A stretch of 64,000 nucleotides of DNA from Diploptera punctata (taxonomy: Eukaryota > Arthropoda > Insecta > Blattodea > Blaberidae). Shown in pieces: positions 28,160 through 39,176 of this stretch. The notes under the pieces were generated by a model, which saw only the letters and a program-made list of their open reading frames with translations, searched no databases and was not told the DNA's origin. Both the position numbers and the translations under genes were made by a program. Every line of letters begins with the position of its first letter. Position 1 is the stretch's first letter. The DNA is taken from contig JASPKZ010007303.1 in the NCBI GenBank assembly GCA_030220185.1, forward strand, positions 1,258,501 to 1,322,500, read 5' to 3'.

Positions 28160-28415
28160 GAGTGAGGAGCTGGCTCACACATCAACCTCAAAGCTAAAGG
28201 ATCGGGTGATTTTTGATCAAGGTTGTCTTCCTCTAGCCTTTGAGAACCAACATCAAACTATAAGGCAACAGTATCTGTAACCCTAGGCAGGGTCTCTCTC
28301 AGGGTACTATTAGCCGAGTGTACTGAACCCTGTTTTTTTTAACGAGGTTGGTAATCCTCCCCCTCACCATTTTACTATTTTTCAACCTGGCTTGGGACAG
28401 GCTTCGGCGGGTTTA
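28160..28415 (-). mobile_element. RTE-F 5' region fragment
   Basis: The inverse of this segment matches 22025-22170 (CCTCGTTAAAAA.A.CAGGGTTCAG, GCCGAAGCCTGTCCCAAGCC). Non-coding. Assignment to RTE-F follows from the order seen at 22025-22870. Confidence 0.45.
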
Positions 28416-28417
28416 TA

Positions 28418-29113
28418 ATGATAATAATAATCATCATCATCATCTGCCTCTCAAGTATTAGGCCCAGTGGCCCGTTACGGTCTCCCGCCATCTCCGAAAA
28501 GGTCGACCCATAGATCTTCTGCCTCGAGGAATGTAGTGAAGAATTTGTTTTGGTATTCTGTGACGATCCATGCGCTGAATATGGGCTAGCCAATTGCTTC
28601 TATATTCTTGGTGGTATTCAGATATAGGTACGATGTTTAACTCTCTGGCTATTGTTGAATTTCTTTGGTGGTCTAGAAGGCTATAACCTGCAGTTCGTCG
28701 CAGAAATTCATCTCCGTGGCTGTAATATGACGGTCATCCTGAGTTCTGATGGTCCAAGCTTCACTGCCATAACAGATTATGGGTCTAGCGAGAACTTTAT
28801 AGATTTTCATTCTTGTGTGTCTCTGCACTTTTGATGGTTTAAAAACTTGGTTGATAATTCTTAAAGCTTTATTATAGTTTTGTATTTTAAAGGATATATC
28901 ACATTCCTCATTAAAAGTTAGATTATATCCTAAATATTTAAATGAATTTACTTGCTCTAATATTGAATTCTGAATACAAATTTTACTTCTTACTGGGAAT
29001 TTCCCTTGAAAGGCCATAACTTTAGATTTTGTTGTTGATATTTCCATGTTGAATCGTTGGGCTATTATATTAAGATGATGAGTGGAATATTGTAATTCAT
29101 CTTCATTACTGCC
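28418..29113 (-). pseudogene. RTE-B LINE 3' copy with (ATG)n tail
   Basis: Frame 29047-28673 reads MEIS.TKSKVMAFQGK-type sequence, VNSFKYLGYNLTFN, KIYKVLARPIICYGSEAW and TATEMNF. After a frameshift the C-terminal RRSMGRPFRRWRETV block follows. A CATCATCATCATC tail lies at 28430-28443. Confidence 0.75.
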
Positions 29114-29115
29114 GA

Positions 29116-29119
29116 AAAG

Positions 29120-29152
<33 letters not shown>

Positions 29153-29168
29153 TAATTAATAATAATAT
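29116..29168. repeat. (AAT)n microsatellite
   Basis: About 15 imperfect AAT units. Confidence 0.9.
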
Positions 29169-29214
29169 CGATGATGACATAATTTTTTTTTGTTCAATGC
29201 CACCTGTTTGTCAT

Positions 29215-29550
29215 TCGATATTTCAGGTATTCTGTCCTGAGATTGGCGTATTGTAACCCACTTCTGAGGTTGATCGCCTGGAAGGCGAGGTTATGATGGG
29301 TGATGGCGATGGGCAATGATGCGCCAGGAGAGGCCTTAAACCAAAATTTAACCTAATGAGGTGAATATGAATATTGATGATAATGATGGCCAGATGATGT
29401 TCGGGGACCTTTTGGGCCTTAATGTATCCTGACATTTATCTTACAGGTGAGGAAAAACCCCGAAAAACTTCATCCAGTAAACTTGTCCCGAGCGGGGATC
29501 GAATCCGTGCCCGCTGCGTGACAAGGCAGCACGCTACCGAGATCACAACA
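29215..29550 (-). mobile_element. SINE A2 (tRNA-derived)
   Basis: The minus strand begins with a tRNA-like head (TGATCTCGGTAGCGTGCTGC, box B GATTCGATCCCCG), then the SINE A body (GGGTTTTTCCTCACC, AGGCCCAAAAGGTCCCCGAA). It ends with a different tail (CTGGCGCATC..., AGTGGGTTACAATACGC) that defines subtype A2. Confidence 0.75.
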
Positions 29551-29599
29551 TAATTATTGCTTGTCCAATCCTCCTAATATACTTACCGGAAATTTCCTA

Positions 29600-29735
29600 A
29601 CATTCTCTCCTGGCATTTTCGAAATTGAGATTGTGGGGTCTCGAAGATATAGTTACGTTATCCCAATGATATGATAATGAAACACCAGGAGACTCCTTAA
29701 ACCTAAACTTAAATTCCAAGCCATGGGCGATCTTA
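29600..29735 (-). mobile_element. SINE A2 tail fragment
   Basis: CCCAATGATATGAT and CACCAGGAGACTCCTTAA match the A2 tails at 29250 and 42240. The head is absent. Confidence 0.45.
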
Positions 29736-29764
29736 GGAATAATTCACTTTAAGAAACAAAATCC

Positions 29765-30125
29765 AGGCGGCTCCGTGGCGCAAGTAGTTAGACGCTCACC
29801 TCTCACCGCTGGGGTCCCGAGATCGAGTCCCGTGATCGAGTCTCGGTTATTCCAAGTGGGTTTCGTGGTGGACGAAACGGAGCTCGGGCAGATTTTTCTT
29901 GGGGTTTTCTCCCGTTATCTCCTGTCACAATTTCATTCCACCATTTTTCCATACTCATCTCATCCATTTCGTTTCATTTCGTTCATCTTCCCCTGTGATA
30001 GTGCGTCAGGTGTAGTCGGCCGGCACCCTTGTCATTCATAGACCTCTATATAAGAGGCTTCATCTCATCTCATCCCTCGACCCGACTCTGAGTCGGACAC
30101 GAGTTGAGGATATTATTATTATTAT
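29765..30125 (+). mobile_element. SINE E (tRNA-derived)
   Basis: Head GGCTCCGTGGCGCAAGTAGT (box A) and GAGATCGAGTCCCG (box B), an unrelated 230-bp body with CTCATCTCATCC stretches, and an (ATT)n tail. Only one copy seen here. Confidence 0.6.
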
Positions 30126-30129
30126 TTAA

Positions 30130-30205
30130 AAAATCCCTGTGGTCTGTGCGAGAATCGATCTCGGGATCCCATGGAGTGTAGTCTGAAACTCTGACCACCA
30201 TTTTT
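30130..30205 (-). tRNA. tRNA-like remnant
   Basis: The minus strand has a T-arm-like GGGATCCCGAGATCGATTCTC segment preceded by a degenerate D-arm. The stems are weak. Confidence 0.3.
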
Positions 30206-30254
30206 CGCAAGTCAACAATAAAAATACGGAAAAAAAGAAGAACAAAGAAACTAC

Positions 30255-30371
30255 GTATTATGCTTTGATATCGATTATGAGTATTTGATAATAAAGTTCT
30301 TAGGAGAATTTTTGTACGAGAGAGAGTCGAACATACAGGTGAATGGAGAAAACAACACAGCAGTGAGCTAC

Positions 30372-30409
<38 letters not shown>

Positions 30410-30690
30410 GGGAAACAAGATGTAACAAGAACAGGTACATCTCCAACACTACGACGAGTTGGATACGTGGTACGAATGGGGAATGAAAGAACGTCATGAG
30501 AATTACTTGCATGAAAACCAGAGGGAAGCCGCTCATTAGGTAGGCCAAGAATGTTATGGGAGATTAACATTAACCATGATTTGAGAGAAGTAAATTATAC
30601 AGAGGATGATTGGAAAACATTAGCTCAGGATCGGGATGTATGGAGAGCTTATGTCTGCGCGCCATGAACCTATGGGTTCAAAACTGTAGA
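30255..30690 (+). pseudogene. RTE-A LINE 3' fragment
   Basis: FDNKVLRR-like start, GEWRKQHS, a (TA)n expansion at 30370-30402, then RVGYVVRMGNER, a GRPR block and DLREV.YT.DDW to the tail-proximal GCGCGCCATGAACC. Confidence 0.7.
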
Positions 30691-30699
30691 TAATAATTC

Positions 30700-31425
30700 A
30701 CAATTTTTAATATCTGTATTGTGTCATCCTAGTCAAGTGGAAGGAATTTTACGATCTAAACGCGAAATAATTTATTCCAGTATGACCTTGATTTGGAAAG
30801 TGCTATTCTCAGCCATATTTGAAATTCTTTATCGATCAGCTGTAAATATTTATTTCTTTATTCTTCTTGCTATCACATGCTCTTCTCGCTATCTCTTGCA
30901 GCGGCAAAATTATCGCTATCATCAGGGGTGCTGACATATTTACTTCCTCTTTGGGCCTACCATAAAATTTACATGTAAACAGAACCATATTTCTATATAA
31001 ACTATGAAAAAATCTACATTTGTAGTGCTTGGAGATAAAAAACTTACTGTAATATAATTACTAAATAAATATGTTTCACATGTGAAAGTAATGACTAAAA
31101 TCAGTGAATATGGCATGATTTGATTTTATAACTTACTAATCATATATTTTTATGAAAATAATTAGCAATTATGTGTACCTGCTTCCATAAATATCTTATA
31201 GAACAAGCTACAATCACATATATAACGTCCAAGCTAACATTCATTTTTTTTAAAAATTCGATTGTTGTTGGATAATATTGCCTGAGAGCAACACCATGCA
31301 TACAGAGTGAAAGAAATGGCGAAAATAAAAGTTCGTTTGTTGCCCTGAGGCAACATAATGCAGTAGAGGGTTAACTTCATGAATTATCTACAGTTAAATT
31401 AATAAAAAATTATACAAATTAAGCT
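30700..31425. other. No recognisable feature
   Basis: A 71-codon plus ORF (30719-30934) has no recognised motif. The rest is AT-rich. Confidence 0.4.
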
Positions 31426-32372
31426 GACTATTTAACTCATGCCACAAATGACAGTCAGTGACAAATCATGCGACAATGAATTTTGTTTTACAACCAATAA
31501 CAGTCGTGTTTCACCTCGATATTTATCGAATTCTGTTTACCAAAATATAGAAAGCTCCTCCTTTTTAATATTCTGAACAGGTCAGAACATTATTTTGCAG
31601 TGACTGACTCTCCAATAAATATGTTGAATATAGCAACTAATGAACTATGAACTACACATTTGATAACTGTGTCTTCAATAATTGTGTTTTTAAATAATGA
31701 TTTTAGTGAGTTGTTTTCTAAAAAAATAATTAATAACCTATAATGTTGGTTTTAATATACAGTTTGATGTGTTTCATTTTTTCTAGGGTGGATTCTTACA
31801 ATATACCTATCCTATTTTGTAATAAATAATATGATCTAGTTGCATTAGTTGAACAAATTAAACATAACCAACCATTTCTCATTTGTTTTCAAACATCGCC
31901 GTTAACATTAAATATATACATATTTTTAAATAACTATATTTAAAGTAAAGTGATCCCACAACAGACCCGGATGCCCTTGGGGTAGTAGGAGGTTAGGGCT
32001 CCCACTTTTTCTAGACAATAGGCACTTTATGTCAGCCGGGTTGTCAGCCCTGCGTGACGGCCACCTTTACCCCCAGAACAAGCGTCTGGTACTCATTTTC
32101 GTTAGAGGCTGAGTCGACCCCAGGGCCATAGTGCCGCCAGAGGGTTTGGGTCAGTTTAAAAATCCTGGCCCCAACGGGACTTGAACCCTCGACCCTCCGG
32201 CTTGTAGCTCAGTGCCTTAACCACTACGCTACGGCGTGCCCCAATAACTATATTTAAATATTGGTTTGTGAGTAAATGGCTTAATTTTATTCGTTAAATA
32301 ATCCTAACAAATGCCACTCTTGATTTCCAAATCCTCTAGATAAATTGGAAATCACTCGTGGCATTACTTATG
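31426..32372 (-). mobile_element. Repeat B copy (minus), split by SINE F
   Basis: GACTATTTAACTCATG at 31426 to GGCATTACTTATG at 32372. The two halves (31426-31944, 32259-32372) join exactly when SINE F and one copy of its duplication are removed. The inner terminal hairpin is absent. Confidence 0.75.
31945..32242 (-). mobile_element. SINE F (tRNA-derived)
   Basis: Flanked by the perfect 16-bp repeat aataactatatttaaa (31929-31944, 32243-32258). The minus strand starts GGGCACGCCGTAGCGTAGTG (box A) with GAGGGTTCAAGTCCCG (box B) and ends GGGATCACTTTAC. The second copy is at 46869-47172. Confidence 0.85.
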
Positions 32373-32389
32373 ATAATTAAAGTTCGATA

Positions 32390-32402
32390 TATGATGATGA
32401 TG

Positions 32403-32456
<54 letters not shown>

Positions 32457-32460
32457 GTAA
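32390..32460. repeat. (AAT)n microsatellite
   Basis: ATGATGATG then about 18 AAT units. Confidence 0.9.
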
Positions 32461-32624
32461 TGTTTTCCATGTTGTAGGTTGTATCAAAATACTCCGTGCG
32501 TTCCAGAGTATTCCTGGCACATACATATATACATGTACACACACATTCATCTATTATTATACATTTATGTACTGTATACTACTGAATATTGCAAGCCGTT
32601 ACAAAGCCTGGCCTTTGACCTCAT

Positions 32625-32770
32625 CCTACCAACGTTGGGCTGATTTGTAGTATGTGTATGGAGTCCCCCAGCTGGTTTTCTCTACTTGTAGCCGCTATTT
32701 ATTGTAGCTACCCAAATTCATCACGATACGAGGTACTACAACTCTAATTCAACCCAGGAAGTTACTACAG
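32625..32770 (-). mobile_element. SINE D fragment
   Basis: GGAGTCCCCCAGCTGGTTTT and GTAGCTACCCAAATTCATCA are the inverse of the 3' part of SINE D (AACCAGCTATAACGGCTGGG...). Confidence 0.5.
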
Positions 32771-33457
32771 ACCTTACGAGCTACGCCTGTGCCTCCCTAC
32801 GTACAGGGGGTAGATGTTGCCAAACTCATAATAACGGTATTTGTTTGTTTAGGGAGGGGAGGAGGGGGAAGGTTAGCAGTACTTTTTCCTAATCTATGTA
32901 CTATACATTTAAGAAAACATAGCTTTTCTTTTACGGCATGCAAACTAGTTTTATAGTAAATATGAGAGTCGACACTTTCACACAGGATAGCAGGATAGTA
33001 TAGGTCCGCACGAGCTCAGTGACAAGTGGTAACGGTTTTTTTCTTTAAGAGGGGGTGGCTTGGACGGCTACAACTTACAACTCTGTACCTGCTGTGTAGC
33101 ATATTTCAGTTTTATTTAAGAATTTTTCTCAAGAAAATACTGTTAAAATTGCAATAGAGTTATAATAGCCCAAAAATTGATTTCTTGTTCATAGAACCAG
33201 AACAATGCAATGTGCGCTAATAATAATAACGTTTAGAAACAAGTTTTGAGATTGATTTGTAATAGATACTAAATTATAACTTTTTTACGTTATCCGAAAA
33301 ATGTATTGGGACTTTATGATTTCATAATGTGAAAATAATGGCGCGCGCTTGATTGCGCCGAGAGATGCTTCAGGGTGGAGATCTGGTTGAGTCCGTATCA
33401 GCCAACTACTTAACAGGGTCATTATTAGAGCAAGATTTTAATGCACAATAAAATAAT
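32771..33457. other. No recognisable feature
   Basis: Single-copy-looking sequence with a purine-rich GGGAGGGGAGGAGGGGGAAG stretch near 32855. No coding frame supported. Confidence 0.4.
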
Positions 33458-33838
33458 TTTTTTTGTAAGCCCATGTTTTCCCTTTACAGAGATTTAGGCG
33501 CTCTCCCCCTACAGGGAAGAATTTTAACCATACTAATTTAGTTACCCTTGTTTTCGTATAGATGTCATTTTGAGTGGTCCGGGGTCAGCGTTCCGCCTCA
33601 TACTGACATCTAGGAAACCAAGGTAGTACTAGGACGGGAAAATTCGGTAAATTTTGCTTAGAGGCCTTTTCATTCAGGCTTAAAGATTTTTTACGAGCCT
33701 GAAAATCTTCAGACTCGGGATCCACGGCTTAAAGTCCCACCCGGAGGACTTGCTCCTTGGATTTTTCCATCCTAAAAAATCCATCGACCCTCGGGACCAG
33801 AGGCAAGGAGCATAACCACTAGTCCACCGCGGCCGATA
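33458..33838 (-). mobile_element. SINE C (tRNA-derived)
   Basis: The minus strand begins CGCGGTGGACTAGTGGTTAT (box A) with a weak box B (GAGGGTCGATGG), then TTCAGGCTCGTAAAAAATC and the body ending AAACATGGGCTTACAAAA. Related copies lie at 47229-47848 and 52745-53130. Confidence 0.7.
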
Positions 33839-33889
33839 TAATTAATTATAAAAATGCAATAATGCACTAATAATTACCAAAACAATGCA

Positions 33890-34087
33890 CTAAAATAATG
33901 CAATATGATATTTATAAAATTCACATTTGCTGGTAAATATAAGGTGTTTATTTTTTAGTACTGCATCGCAATGTACGACAAACAACTGCTGTAGATTGTC
34001 GAATGAGAACAATTTTTGATTGTCTCTTAATGATGATTTGTACATCGAGAAATTCCTTTCCACTTCTAGTGATACTAAAGGTGAATA
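33890..34087 (-). pseudogene. hAT-like transposase C-terminal remnant
   Basis: 66 open codons reading VSLEVERNFSMYKSSLRDNQ then FSFDNLQQLFVVHC, a VER.FS.YK..L.D...F...NL...L...C pattern that I associate with C-termini of hAT-derived proteins. Stop at 33890-33892. No terminal repeats identified around it. Confidence 0.5.
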
Positions 34088-34117
34088 TTAAAAAAAAAAC
34101 TATATCACTAGATTGAA

Positions 34118-34508
34118 AATAAAGTTCTTATGAGATTTTTTTGGACCAAAGAGAGATAAACAGACAGGGGAATGGAGATGACTACATATCAGTGAACTAC
34201 ATGATCTTTATATAAAACCAGATATAATAAGAACAGTTAAATCTCGTAGACTGCGATGGGCAGGATTTGGGGCACGAATGGGGTATTGGGGTATGAAAGA
34301 GGGACATGGAAACTTTGAGTAGAAATACCAGAGGGAAAACGCTCAGTTGGTAGATCAAGAATGAGGTGGGAGAGTAACATTAACCATGATTCGAGAGAAG
34401 TAGATTATACAGGGGATGATTGGAAAACTATTAACCCAGGATAGGGGCGTATGGAGAGCGTATGTCCATGCTGACATGAACCTACGTGTTCGATAGAGCA
34501 AGTGAGTT
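34118..34508 (+). pseudogene. RTE-A LINE 3' fragment
   Basis: GPKRDKQTGEW-like start, RRLRWAGFGAR, RSVGRSRMRWE, DYTGDDW and GACATGAACCTACG near the end. Multiple indels. Confidence 0.7.
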
Positions 34509-34511
34509 AAT

Positions 34512-34875
34512 TTTTTTAAAGTAAGAGTTCATATTTCACATCCGTATAATATAACTGGGAGAATAACTCTTTTATATATTTTCAATTAACTTTTTTGAGA
34601 GACGCTGGGACGACAAGAGTCCCTGTTAATGTATAATGGCATACATTTCTAGAATTTAATTTCTTTGTGCAACTTATTCCTTCCTGTTTGTGATTATTGT
34701 TCCTAGGTATTTGAATTTAACCACTTCCTCAAAATTTCCCTCACTTGCATTAACTGTTAGTTTTATTGATGTTTACTTCTAGCTCCAATTTCTTAGTGTT
34801 ACTCAATAGAGTGCGTGTGTCGGCCCTAAATATCTCACGGCTATCGCCTGATAACACTAGCAGCTAGTTAATAGC
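34512..34875 (-). pseudogene. RTE-A LINE internal fragment
   Basis: It matches from TLTL (AAAGTAAGAGTTCATATTTC) back to the KLLVYA region (CTAGCAGCTAGTTAATAGC). It lacks the 3' end and is opposite in strand to the previous piece. Confidence 0.65.
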
Positions 34876-35085
34876 AAATCTCTGGATCTGAGGCGATGTG
34901 TTGTGAATTGAAAACTAGAATTTTCTTAAAAGTAGATTAAATTCTCCACGAGTTGTATCAACCAGACTTTCAGCTGTTTTTAAGAATAATGGCGAACCTA
35001 TATCATATTAACGACAATTTAAAGGTGTATCCATTATTTTGTAAATCCCCTGTATTTAGAATTCATTTTGATATCTGAACTTCAT

Positions 35086-35208
35086 TAATTGAGAGAAGTA
35101 GATTATACAGGGGATGATTGGAAAACTTTAGCTCACGATAGGGATGCATGGAGAGCTTATGTCACGCGCAGCCAAGAACTTACGTGTTTGATACTGCCAG
35201 TGAGTTAT
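35086..35208 (+). pseudogene. RTE-A LINE 3' terminal fragment
   Basis: LREVDYTGDDWKTLAHDRDA followed by RAYVTRS and GCCAGTGAGTTATTATT. Only the last 120 bases are left. Confidence 0.7.
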
Positions 35209-35212
35209 TATT

Positions 35213-35695
35213 ATTATTACTTACTTACTTACTTACTTACTCACTGGCACTATCGAACCCGTAGGTTCATGGCCGCGCGGACATACGCTCTCCATACATC
35301 CCTATCCTGAGCTAATGCTTTCCAATCATTCCCTGTATAATCCACTTCCCTCAAATCATAGTTAATGTTATTCTCCCACCTCATTCTTGGTCTACCAACT
35401 GGGCGTTTTCCCTCTGGCTTTCCTACAAGAAGCTTCCATGCAAGTCTTTCATTCCCCATACGTGCAACATGTCCTGCCCATCGCAGTCTACGAGACTTGA
35501 TTATTCTTATTATATCTGGCTTCCTATAAAGACCATGTAGTTAATTGTTATGTAGTCTTCTCCATTCACCTGTCTGTTCATCTCTCTTTGGTCCAAAATT
35601 TTTTCTAAGTACTTTATTCTCACATACTTGTAATCTCCTTTCCTCCCTTAAAGTAAAAGTCCATGTTTCGCACCCATATAATATAACTGGTAAAA

Positions 35696-35697
<2 letters not shown>
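35213..35697 (-). pseudogene. RTE-A LINE 3' copy, tail-to-tail with the previous piece
   Basis: It begins TTACTTACTTACTTACTTAC, the longest tail in the window. Frame 35459-35250 gives GNERLAWKLLVGKPEGKRPV through VRAAMNLRVR. It ends in the ILPVILYG region where a (TTA)n array begins. Confidence 0.8.

Positions 35698-35769
<72 letters not shown>
35697..35769. repeat. (TTA)n microsatellite
   Basis: About 24 near-perfect ATT units. Confidence 0.95.
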
Positions 35770-36339
35770 CAACATATCATCTCCTGAGGGAACTCATATC
35801 TCTATCGAGCGCGTTCCCGGGTGGCGGAAATGCCCCCAGTTAAAAGAGGTATGAGGGAAATCAAATACCTCCCACGGATCAAACAAGCCGGACAAATCAG
35901 ACCGCAACTGCAGTGGATACAACTGATCTAGGACAAGGTATTCCGTAAATTAAACCTCTGATTCACCATGTGAGGAATTATTCACAGAGCCAATTCCCCT
36001 GTAACAATGTCTTTTCGGAAAATACAATTTTTAAAATCCAAATACTGATAATATAAACTTGATAGGAACTATAAGTAGAAACTGGCAAAGAAAAGGATAT
36101 ATAATGTTGGTGAATTGAATGTTTGAAGATTACATAATACATTAAAGAAATTGTTTAAAATATACAAAATACAAAGGTTGTATTTACAGAAACGAAGATA
36201 ACTGTTGAAAATCAAGTTGCTTATTTACATTTGTCTCAAAATAAGCCGAGTAAAAAGTTGGGAATCAATAATGATTAAAAGAAAATACGAGAAGGCTCTG
36301 AATAAGATATTTGTTACTAATTGGAAGGCTATGGAGAAA
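35770..36339. other. Unclassified; short GC-richer block then AT-rich
   Basis: 35775-35960 (GAGCGCGTTCCCGGGTGGCG, GGACAAATCAGACCGCAACT) looks like decayed repeat sequence but matches nothing else here. The remainder shows nothing. Confidence 0.35.
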
Positions 36340-36563
<224 letters not shown>

Positions 36564-36580
36564 ATTAATCTAAATGTATT

Positions 36581-36964
36581 AATTAAATAAAAATAAAACG
36601 TATTTTTATTTGATTTTCACATTTATTATATAATTCAGTGACAGCTGTTTCGGTACACTGTACATTCTTCAGACATGTTAACAAATTATGAATTGTGTTC
36701 CAACTGATCTAAGCTACTGTACCTTCTTCAGACATGTTAACAAATTATGAATTTTGTTCCAACTGATCTAAGATCTGTATTCTAGCTTAGATCAGTTGGA
36801 ACACAATTCATAATTTGTTAACGTGTCTGAAGAAGGTACAGTGTACGGAACAGCTGTCACTAAATTATATAATAATATGAAAATCAAATAAAACTATGTT
36901 TTATTTTTATTTAATTAATAAATATGGATTTTCATCAAGTAAACACCAACTCATTTGATTATTA
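36581..36964. mobile_element. Miniature foldback PLE insertion with internal duplication
   Basis: Flanked by the 14-bp repeat aatctaaatgtatt (36567-36580, 36965-36978). Inverted arms 36594-36777 and 36779-36905 each carry CTGAAGAA(G/T)GTAC..GTAC followed by CGAAACAGCTG (or CGGAACAGCTG). The left arm holds a partial direct duplication (CTTCAGACATGTTAACAAAT twice). Confidence 0.7.
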
Positions 36965-37070
36965 AATCTAAATGTATTTAATAAATGAATTGCGATTTTT
37001 ATTGTAGGAATCTATGCATCAAGTGAGTATGGAAACGATAATATTTTTAAAAATGAATTATATAAAATTA

Positions 37071-37081
37071 TAAATTACTAA

Positions 37082-37155
<74 letters not shown>
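37071..37155. repeat. (AAT)n microsatellite
   Basis: About 25 AAT units in two blocks. Confidence 0.9.
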
Positions 37156-37157
<2 letters not shown>

Positions 37158-37689
37158 GAATAACAATAATATATAAACTAATAATAAAATAATACACATT
37201 TGACTAGCGTTTGTCTTACTTCATAGTAATATGTATCAATTTTATCATAATTTATTAATGTAAAAATATTAAGGAATGTAAGAAACATAAAATACATAGG
37301 CTATTCAAACAAAATAAAAATACGGAAGTCTGGTATATAATATATGGAAACTTTTTATTTCATACATGGGAATATTTTTTAATAGCAATTAAATTGTCCT
37401 ACATTAATTTCCGGTGTTTTTGTGAAATAATTTGCTGACGTAAACCTCAGAGTTAATCAGTCTCTAATGTAGGCCTATTAAAATGTCGGTGTTTGGCAAT
37501 TCTTTAAGGTTAGGTCACTACTCTTAATTATTATGTTTAAGTGGATCTAAATATTTAAATTAGATAAACATTACATTTAAAGTAGTGTTAAATTCCCAAT
37601 AAATGTCTTCTTAACTAAGAAGCCGCCATTTGCAAAGATAGAAGCTATGGTTTCAAGCATTTGGCGCGAGGGAATTACAACGTACATAA
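37156..37689. other. No recognisable feature
   Basis: AT-rich sequence. No frame or repeat supported. Confidence 0.45.
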
Positions 37690-37718
37690 GAGAAAAATTT
37701 GCGTCTAGATCGTAACTC

Positions 37719-37792
37719 GCCTCGGTAGCTCAGTTGGTAGAGCACTTGGCCCGGAAAGCCAAGGGTCCCGGGTTCGAGTCCCGGTCTAGGCG
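37719..37792 (+). tRNA. tRNA-like gene with extended inverted flanks
   Basis: Cloverleaf fits: acceptor GCCTCGG / TCTAGGC (one mismatch), D-arm GCTCAGTTGGTAGAGC, anticodon arm TTGGC-CCGGAAA-GCCAA, perfect T-arm CCGGG-TTCGAGT-CCCGG, good boxes A and B. Position 33 is C instead of U and the formal anticodon GGA (Ser) lacks the long variable arm of tRNA-Ser. A tRNA-derived element or pseudogene is therefore more likely. Flanks 37690-37713 and 37784-37805 are inverted copies that extend the acceptor stem. Confidence 0.5.
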
Positions 37793-38024
37793 AAAATTTT
37801 TCTCTTCAAATATATTACATTTAAAATTTCATATTTGTAACATACATAGAATCCTGTATCCTAGGTCTATAGGCATGTCATTTACAGTAGACGTAATTGT
37901 AAGACACAGTTTTGAGATAACATTGTTAAGTCTAATATTACAATCATAAAAATCATAAGACAGCATAAATTCGGTGTAGTAGGCAAAATGTAGGCCTAAG
38001 TAAATAAGTAAAGTATTAAAGAAT

Positions 38025-38392
38025 ATTTGGGCCAAAAAGAGATGAACGGAGAGATGAATAGAGAAAACTACATAATAGTGAGCTACATGATATGTATAGG
38101 AAGCCAGATATAATAAGAACAGTTAAGTCTCGTATGCTGCGATGGGCAGGACATGTGGCACGTATGGGGTAAGAAAGAGGTGCATGGAAGCTTCTGGTAG
38201 GAAAATCAGAGGGAAACCGTCCAGTTGGTAGACCAAGAATGAGGTGGGAGAATAATATTATCCATGATTTGAGGGAAGTAGATTATACAGGGGATGATTG
38301 GAAAACATTAACTCAGGATAGGGATGTATGGAGAGGTTATGTCCGCGCGGCCATGAACCTACGGGTTCAATAGAGCCAGTGAGTTAGTTATT
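38025..38392 (+). pseudogene. RTE-A LINE 3' fragment
   Basis: GPKRDERR, MYRKPDIIRTVKSRMLRWAG, then GRPRMRWENNI, DYTGDDW and GCGCGGCCATGAACCTACGG. A stop replaces Asn in the MGNE block. Confidence 0.75.
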
Positions 38393-38640
38393 AAAAATAT
38401 TATTTAGCATTTAATGAAATATTACCTATAAACACTGACGCTTTCCTGCATTGTTATCTTATAAATATTTTATGGAATATATTGTGGTAGGTATTTTAGT
38501 TAAACTGAACCAATATACTGTCCTACGAATGTATGTACATTCGAAAAAAGTTAATATAATTTTTCCGATAAGTATTATTAATTGTCAGTAAAAGTCCACC
38601 ATTATCTTAAATAGTGATGATATATTACACAAAGTCAATA

Positions 38641-39130
38641 AAAAACCCAAATCACCAATTTAAAAAGTTAAAAGGGTCAACGCGTTTTAGTAGCGAAGCT
38701 ACCATTATCAAGATTTAATGAATATATTGTACATTTTAGATTAAATAGAAATGATAAATGTGGGGTTGTTCATATTTGTAATTACGGTCAAATTATTGAT
38801 GAAAGTAATCTCAGTATGATTAGACCGGTCATTGATTTCAAATTCCTTGATGTCTTTGAAAGTTTAGAAATAAAAAACAAAGATAAAATTATGAATAACA
38901 ACAGAGGCCCTATTCCAGCCCGTGACCTCCTTTAATTAATTAAAAGAGAGGAGAATTAGTTCTATACTGTCAAATGTTATTTAAAATAAATTATGCCATG
39001 TGACCTACTTTGTTTCTTTATCTGATTTTTAGTTTCACATTTCACTTCGTTTTTCTTTAGTTAATATTATGTCCTGATTTTGGTATCTTTACAGTATATA
39101 TAGATGTCCCCAACCTTTAGGTCAAAATTA
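38641..39130 (+). mobile_element. PLE 3' fragment with inverted terminal segment
   Basis: 75 open codons 38711-38935: RFNEYIVHFRLNRNDKCGVV, CNYGQIIDES, FKFLDVFESLEI and NRGPIPARDLL then stop. These fit the end of a PLE GIY-YIG ORF (R..E at the start, L...E..I, GPI near the end). Just upstream and in the opposite orientation lies the hairpin GGTAGC-TTC-GCTACT followed by AAAACGCGTTG, the PLE terminal layout. Confidence 0.6.
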
Positions 39131-39176
39131 TACAGACAACAGAAGACTCTGTTTGGAGCATTTTGACATACTGGAC

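Noticed and set aside
37719..37792. Functional tRNA-Ser gene
   Set aside because: C at position 33, no long variable arm, a mismatch in the acceptor stem and inverted flanks argue for a tRNA-derived element.
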